A DNA stretch of 9,976 nt from CAYLSO01 sp964386525 (GTDB lineage: Bacteria; Eisenbacteria; RBG-16-71-46; DASYSL01). Positions 6,374 through 9,976 of this stretch are shown here, piece after piece (the stretch's first letter is position 1; every line of letters begins with the position of its first letter). The stretch covers positions 1 to 9,976 of the forward strand of contig CAYLSO010000235.1 of NCBI GenBank assembly GCA_964386525.1, written 5' to 3'. Position numbers and translations under genes: made by a program. The notes beneath the pieces are model-generated. The model saw nothing but the letters and a program-made list of their open reading frames with translations. It ran no database searches and had not been told where the DNA came from.

Positions 6374-8533
6374 CTACGAGCCCGCGGGATCTTGCCCTGA
6401 GGTCCCTTCCGCCTCCGGCGCCGGGCTCTCCGCCTGGCGCTCGGCGGCCGTCAGGCGCTCCCACTCCAGCGGGTGCTCGAGCCGCAGGTGCTCCTCGGAG
6501 ATCCGGCCGGTGAGCCAGGTCCAGGTCATCGGGTAGGCTTCGGGGTTGGCGATCACGTAATAGATGTGCCAGATCATGATGGCCAGGAAGGCCAGCCACG
6601 CCTCGTAGTAGTGGATCACGGTGGCCAGGTCGAGCACCCACTTGTCGAGCCACCGCAGCGACTGGTTCTCGAACCACAGCGCCAGGCCGGTGCCGGTCAT
6701 CACCACCGTGCCCCACACCAGCGCCCAGTACTCCGCCTTCTCGATGTAGCCGAAGCGGCCGAAGCGGGGCGGCGTCGGGCGGCGCCCGGCCAGGTAGAGC
6801 AGGTTGTCGGTCGCGTCGCGCGCGTCCTGCAGGCGCGGCACCATGTCCGCTACGAACCCCCGTCCGCGCCGGGTCGTCAGGTAGTAGATGTGGTAGACGG
6901 CCGCGCCCACCTGCACCACGGCGGCGATGCGGTGCAGCAGGCTGCGCCAGGCGTAGCCGTGCTCGAGGCGGGCCAGCCAGGAGAAGATCCACGACTCGGG
7001 GTACTTGAGCGCGAATCCCGTGTACACGAGGGCGAAGAAGCTGGTGGCCAGCAGCCCGTGCTGGATGCGCTCGGAGAGCGTCATGCGCTCGAACCAGCGC
7101 ATGGTCGCCTCGGCCCCGTGGTTCGCGGCGGTGCCCATCGCGCCCAGGTGCCGCCGCAGGCTGTGGCGCAGCTTGCCGACGAAGTCGAGCCCGTTGTGCA
7201 GCAGCATGCCGCCGATCACCAGGGCGATGAGCCACAGGTACGTCCAGCGCACGAAGTAGAGGACCGGCTGATTGCGCGTGGCCAGGGCGACGTGCACCGG
7301 GCCCCTGGCGAACTTGGCGCCCGCCCCGGGGTGGCATTTGCCGCAGGTCGCCGCCAGATGCGACGGGTGGATCTCGGAACGCGGGTCGGCGGATGGCAGG
7401 ATCTGGTGGTAGCCGTGGCAGCTGGCGCAGTTGGCGACCACCGGCGAGCCGCCGCGCGCCGCCAGGCCGTGGTAGCTGTCGCGGTAGGACTCGGCCCGTC
7501 CGGCGGGCAGCCCGAAGGTCTCGCGGATGCCGGTGGCCTCGTGGCAGTGGGTGCAGGTCTGGGTGATGCCCGCCGCGCCCACCGGGGACCGCGCATCGCG
7601 CGGGCCGCGGATGAGATGCTCGCCGTGGCAGTCGGTGCAGACCGGAGAGGCGGTCACGCCGCGCGCCACGGCCGTGCCGTGCACCCCGGTCCCGTATTCC
7701 TTCGCCGCGCGCCCGTGGCAGCGGCCGCAGGTGGCCGGGATGTTGGTGCGGTAGATCGAGGACCGGGAATCGGTGGCGCGCCGCAGCCGGTGGCTCTCGT
7801 GGCAGTCGCTGCAGGTGGCGGCGCCGGCCTTGCCGGAGCGCCCGTGCACGCTCTCCCGGTACAGCGCGTACGCTTCCGGGATGGTGATCTTGCGGCGCGT
7901 CATCAGCTCGCGGTCGGCGTGGCAGCGGGCGCAGGTCTGGGCCAGACGCGCGCGGCTCACCGCCGAGGCCGGATCACGGTGGGAGAGGACCCCGTGCGCC
8001 GGACCGTGGCAGTCCTGGCACTTGGAGGCCTCATCGTCGCCGCGGGCGAGCGCGGTGCCGTGCACGCTGGCGTCGTAGTCGGCCACGATCTTCGCGTGGC
8101 ACGGGCGGCACATGCCTTCGCCGGCGCCGCGGGCCGGCCGGATCCCGTGGGTGCCGTGGCACGTGGTGCAGGCGTTGCGGCCCCCGCTCTGGCGGTGCGC
8201 GCTGTGCGCTACGGCGATGTCGGCACCGGCGTGGCAGGCGGCGCAGCGCACCGCGGGCAGCTTCTCGGCGTGCGGGATCGACGACGCCCCGGGGTGGCAG
8301 CGCGCGCACGCCAGGCCGGAGTGCGCGGAGGCGCGCAGGTCCGCGGCGCGCACCCCCACCGAGGAACCGTCGGCGGCGCGCGTCAGCTCAGGGCTGGCGT
8401 GGCACGTCAGGCAGTCGTCGTCGGACACGGCGGCGGCCATCGCCCCCGGCGGCGCCGGCGCGGCGAGCGCCCACAGCGCGAGGAACGCCACCCGAGCCGC
8501 GATCGCCGATGCCGCATTCCCGTGACCGGTCAT
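6374..8533 (-). CDS. Thirteen-heme cytochrome c fused to cytochrome b membrane domain (CbcL-like)
   Basis: The predicted protein has 719 residues. ATG 8533 gives a clear signal peptide (hydrophobic 11-35) and an AAGGA ribosome site. A longer start at 8659 would lie upstream of the sigma-54 promoter and adds a tail without export features. Thirteen CXXCH motifs have their first Cys at 41, 76, 97, 122, 142, 172, 201, 241, 269, 299, 327, 369 and 397. From about 150 they form repeating two-heme modules (Y-x3-HG, then C-x2-CHGxH, then TCxxCH). Five membrane helices follow at about 426-448, 488-508, 531-553, 602-622 and 641-661, with His446, 492, 534, 548, 641 and 656 as possible heme-b ligands, as in cytochrome b561/hydrogenase-type b subunits. 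CbcL of Geobacter has the same plan with nine c hemes and takes electrons from menaquinol. The role here is inferred by analogy. Confidence 0.93.
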   Translation of the reverse strand: MTGHGNAASAIAARVAFLALWALAAPAPPGAMAAAVSDDDCLTCHASPELTRAADGSSVGVRAADLRASAHSGLACARCHPGASSIPHAEKLPAVRCAACHAGADIAVAHSAHRQSGGRNACTTCHGTHGIRPARGAGEGMCRPCHAKIVADYDASVHGTALARGDDEASKCQDCHGPAHGVLSHRDPASAVSRARLAQTCARCHADRELMTRRKITIPEAYALYRESVHGRSGKAGAATCSDCHESHRLRRATDSRSSIYRTNIPATCGRCHGRAAKEYGTGVHGTAVARGVTASPVCTDCHGEHLIRGPRDARSPVGAAGITQTCTHCHEATGIRETFGLPAGRAESYRDSYHGLAARGGSPVVANCASCHGYHQILPSADPRSEIHPSHLAATCGKCHPGAGAKFARGPVHVALATRNQPVLYFVRWTYLWLIALVIGGMLLHNGLDFVGKLRHSLRRHLGAMGTAANHGAEATMRWFERMTLSERIQHGLLATSFFALVYTGFALKYPESWIFSWLARLEHGYAWRSLLHRIAAVVQVGAAVYHIYYLTTRRGRGFVADMVPRLQDARDATDNLLYLAGRRPTPPRFGRFGYIEKAEYWALVWGTVVMTGTGLALWFENQSLRWLDKWVLDLATVIHYYEAWLAFLAIMIWHIYYVIANPEAYPMTWTWLTGRISEEHLRLEHPLEWERLTAAERQAESPAPEAEGTSGQDPAGS

Positions 8534-8551
8534 CCCCTCGTCCTTTCGCGT

Positions 8552-8570
8552 GCGGACGCCTCCGGTCCGC
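8552..8570 (-). other. Hairpin in the 5' leader of the cytochrome b/c gene
   Basis: GCGGAC (8552-8557) and GTCCGC (8565-8570) can pair around a seven-base loop. They fall between the predicted RNA start near 8591 and the ATG at 8533, just upstream of the ribosome site. It could modulate translation, but a six-pair stem can arise by chance at this GC content. Confidence 0.3.
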
Positions 8571-8601
8571 GCGCCCGGACCGGTCTTCCGGACATCCTCT
8601 G

Positions 8602-8617
8602 CGCAAGAAGCGGACCA
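8602..8617 (-). promoter_or_regulatory. Sigma-54 (-24/-12) promoter for the cytochrome b/c fusion gene
   Basis: Read on the minus strand this is TGGTCCGCTTCTTGCG. It matches the sigma-54 consensus TGGCACG-N4-TTGC at 9 of 11 fixed positions, with exact GG-N10-GC spacing. RNA should start near 8591, giving a leader of about 58 bases to the ATG at 8533. The first 15 bases are identical to the divergent promoter at 8837, which strongly supports function. Confidence 0.75.
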
Positions 8618-8836
8618 GGCAAGGACCGGCCGGCCCTCGTCCCCGAGGCTTGAATCCACAATCGGATACGGGGTTTAGACGGTTCCGACGGGGGCGGCCG
8701 CGCCGGGACAAAATGTCGGCTGACGGAAATATTGGTGGCCGCGGGGGGGGCCGAATCTCCGCGGCGGTGGTAGGATAGGGGTCCGAAACCGCCGTCCAGA
8801 CAGCGGGAATCGCCGCCCACCCGCCCACCATCTCCG
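8618..8836. promoter_or_regulatory. Intergenic region between divergent sigma-54 promoters, probable enhancer zone
   Basis: No gene is supported here. NtrC-type activators bind roughly 80-200 bases upstream of sigma-54 promoters, so one site could serve both sides. Candidate elements are an imperfect direct repeat, GGATACGGGGT (8664-8674) and GGATAGGGGT (8773-8782), and a GTC-N4-GAC dyad (8715-8724). Two AT-richer patches, about 8650-8680 and 8708-8735, could bend. A G8 run lies at 8743-8750. None of these matches a known NtrC-type site well enough to name. Confidence 0.4.
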
Positions 8837-8852
8837 TGGTCCGCTTCTTGCT
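8837..8852 (+). promoter_or_regulatory. Sigma-54 (-24/-12) promoter for the pentaheme cytochrome gene
   Basis: TGGTCCGCTTCTTGCT matches TGGCACG-N4-TTGC[AT] at 10 of 12 fixed positions with exact GG-N10-GC spacing. RNA should start near 8863, giving a leader of about 98 bases to the ATG at 8961. The in-frame ATG at 8859 would lie upstream of that RNA start, which independently argues for 8961. Confidence 0.78.
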
Positions 8853-8960
8853 GCCGGAGTGGATGTGCCCCGACGGAAGACCTATCCGCTGGGGCAGCCG
8901 ATGCCGCGATCGGCTCCGCGAGTCCGCCAGCCGAGTGCGACCCAGACAGGGAGGAACACG

Positions 8961-9629
8961 ATGAGCCGTGGTCTGAAGATCGTGGGATGTATCGCAGTCC
9001 TTTCCTTACTGCTGTTGGCCGTTCCCTCGGCGTGGGCGCACCCCGAGCTGGCCCGGCAGGCCAAGGCCCCGTGCTCCGGCTGCCACGCCGCCGCCTGGGG
9101 CGGCACCGCGCTGAGCGATGCCGGCAAGGCCTACAAGGCGAGCGGCAAGGCTCCCGCCGCCGGCGCGCAGGACCCCGCGTACGTGGGCAGCTCCAAGTGC
9201 AAGATGTGCCACATGCCGCAGTTCAAGGCGTGGGCCGCCACCAAGCACGCCAGCGCGCTCGTCAACCTCGAGAAGGCCGATCCCAAGGTGGTCGCCGACA
9301 TGGCGGCCAAGCTCAAGGTCACGATCAAGGGCACGGCCGCGAAGACCGACGGGTGCGTGGGCTGCCACGTGACCGGGTACCAGCTGGCCGGCGGGTACCC
9401 CGCTGCTGACGCGGCCAAGACCACAGCGGTCGCGGGCGTGACCTGCGAGGCCTGCCACGGCCCGGGTGGCAAGCACGTCGCCGCGGCGAAGGCCGACAAG
9501 AAGGCCACGATCGCCGCGACCGTCGGCGAGGGCACCTGCAAGGGCTGCCATACCGCGACGATGTCGCCGAGCTTCGACTTCGCGAAGCTGAAGGGGAAGG
9601 TGCACCCCGTCCCGGCGGCCGGTTCCTAA
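8961..9629 (+). CDS. Secreted pentaheme cytochrome, cytochrome c554 family
   Basis: The predicted protein has 222 residues. ATG 8961 is chosen because GGGAGGA precedes it at good spacing, it opens a textbook signal peptide (hydrophobic 7-22, cleavage likely after SAWA, residue 26), and the promoter excludes 8859. Five CXXCH motifs have their first Cys at 38, 80, 132, 162 and 193. The segment YVGSSKCKMCHMPQFKAWAATKHASAL (74-100), then GCVGCHVTGYQ and GVTCEACHGPGGKHV, is the signature of the cytochrome c554/c-prime domain. His96 and His172 are likely distal ligands. An extra heme (38-42) with an N-terminal GKAYKASGK segment precedes that domain. The mature protein is Lys- and Ala-rich and should be a soluble periplasmic electron carrier. 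It is divergent from the b/c fusion gene, shares its promoter type, and may accept its electrons. Whether it has enzymatic activity cannot be told. Confidence 0.93.
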   Translation: MSRGLKIVGCIAVLSLLLLAVPSAWAHPELARQAKAPCSGCHAAAWGGTALSDAGKAYKASGKAPAAGAQDPAYVGSSKCKMCHMPQFKAWAATKHASALVNLEKADPKVVADMAAKLKVTIKGTAAKTDGCVGCHVTGYQLAGGYPAADAAKTTAVAGVTCEACHGPGGKHVAAAKADKKATIAATVGEGTCKGCHTATMSPSFDFAKLKGKVHPVPAAGS

Positions 9630-9654
9630 GCGATCCCATGACGCGTCCCACCGT

Positions 9655-9677
9655 GGGGCGGCGGCTCGGGCCGCCCC
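9655..9677 (+). terminator. Hairpin after the pentaheme cytochrome gene
   Basis: GGGGCGGC (9655-9662) pairs perfectly with GCCGCCCC (9670-9677) around GGCTCGG, 26 bases after the stop codon. No T-tract follows, so it may terminate, attenuate or only protect the RNA end. The next gene on the same strand starts about 100 bases later and shows no sigma-54 site of its own, so partial read-through is plausible. Confidence 0.5.
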
Positions 9678-9773
9678 CGGCGGGGCGGGCGGGACCGGGT
9701 CGGCGGGCCACGGCCCTGCGGCGCGCCCGCCACACCATCCCGTTCCGGTCCCGTCTCCCTCGCGGATGAGAGC

Positions 9774-9976
9774 ATGAGCGTTCCCCGGTCCCCGCGCTGG
9801 CCGTCGGCCGTCCGCCTGGCCATCGCCGTGGCCTCCGCGGCGGTGGCTGCCGGCGCGCTGCTCGCCCTCTCCTCGTGGGCGGCCCCCGAGCCGCCCCTGC
9901 CCGGCGCCCAGGAATGCGCCCAGTGCCACGAGCCCGGCCGGCCGTCGGCCCGCCGCGGCGGCGGCGCGCCGCCGCC
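9774..9976 (+). CDS. Exported c-type cytochrome, N-terminal part (3' end outside window)
   Basis: An open frame starts at ATG 9774 and continues past the last base (67 full codons seen). The first 37 or so residues form a signal peptide or membrane anchor: a basic start (MSVPRSPRWPSAVR), a hydrophobic Ala/Leu/Val stretch and an SSWA-A cleavage-like site. A heme-c motif, CAQCH, follows at residues 49-53, then a Pro/Arg/Gly-rich stretch. The ribosome site is weak (GGATGAGAG). A nearby ATG at 9766 stops after three codons. The gene follows the pentaheme cytochrome gene by 144 bases on the same strand, so it probably belongs to the same electron-transfer cluster. One heme is visible; the total number and family lie beyond the window. 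Confidence 0.8.
   Translation, partial: MSVPRSPRWPSAVRLAIAVASAAVAAGALLALSSWAAPEPPLPGAQECAQCHEPGRPSARRGGGAPP

Noticed and set aside
6473..8653. Long plus-strand open frame of 726 codons opposite the cytochrome b/c gene
   Set aside because: It mirrors the real gene, has low-complexity Ala/Gly/Val/Arg/His composition, no domain motifs and no credible start. Long antisense frames are expected at this GC content.
8890..8905. Second sigma-54-like site (TGGGGCAGCCGATGCC) before the pentaheme cytochrome gene
   Set aside because: The GG-N10-GC spacing is right, but the -24 and -12 bases fit poorly (GGC and ATGC variants), and the site at 8837 is far better and duplicated across the region.

Overview
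This is a very GC-rich window (about 70% or more by eye) from a bacterium whose biology here centres on multiheme c-type cytochromes and sigma-54 regulation. That combination is typical of metal- or electrode-respiring Desulfobacterota and Myxococcota (Geobacter- and Anaeromyxobacter-like) and of some Acidobacteriota. The sequence alone does not settle the phylum.

Layout. Bases 1-2165 (+) hold the 3' part of a sensor histidine kinase, translationally coupled by a 4-base overlap to a complete NtrC-type sigma-54 response regulator. Bases 2423-2869 (+) encode a stand-alone OsmC/YhfA-type protein. Next comes a 410-base non-coding stretch with a C-rich tract that is G-quadruplex-prone on the minus strand, a promoter-like AT-richer island and a strongly foldable leader. 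It precedes a tight three-gene run (3280-5606, +): a sugar-1-phosphate nucleotidyltransferase, a two-CBS-domain protein and a cysteine-rich Crp/Fnr regulator. A bulged hairpin follows, then a TetR/AcrR regulator (5672-6280, +). A long hairpin separates that gene from a convergent gene.

The right third is an electron-transfer island. On the minus strand (8533-6374) lies a membrane protein of 719 residues with 13 CXXCH heme-c motifs in front of a five-helix cytochrome b-like domain, an architecture resembling CbcL of Geobacter. Divergent from it on the plus strand are a secreted pentaheme cytochrome c554-family protein (8961-9629) and the start of another exported heme protein that runs off the window (9774 onward).

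The most striking signal is in the 427-base divergent region. The same 15-mer, TGGTCCGCTTCTTGC, occurs once on each strand, in opposite orientation, and each copy fits the -24/-12 sigma-54 promoter consensus. Both are at a sensible distance from the preferred start codons and both rule out the longer upstream starts. The cytochrome genes on the two sides are therefore probably co-activated by an NtrC-type activator. The two-component pair at the left end is a candidate but unproven partner. A plausible model is a quinol-oxidising inner-membrane cytochrome b/c fusion that passes electrons to periplasmic multiheme carriers and is switched on by sigma-54.
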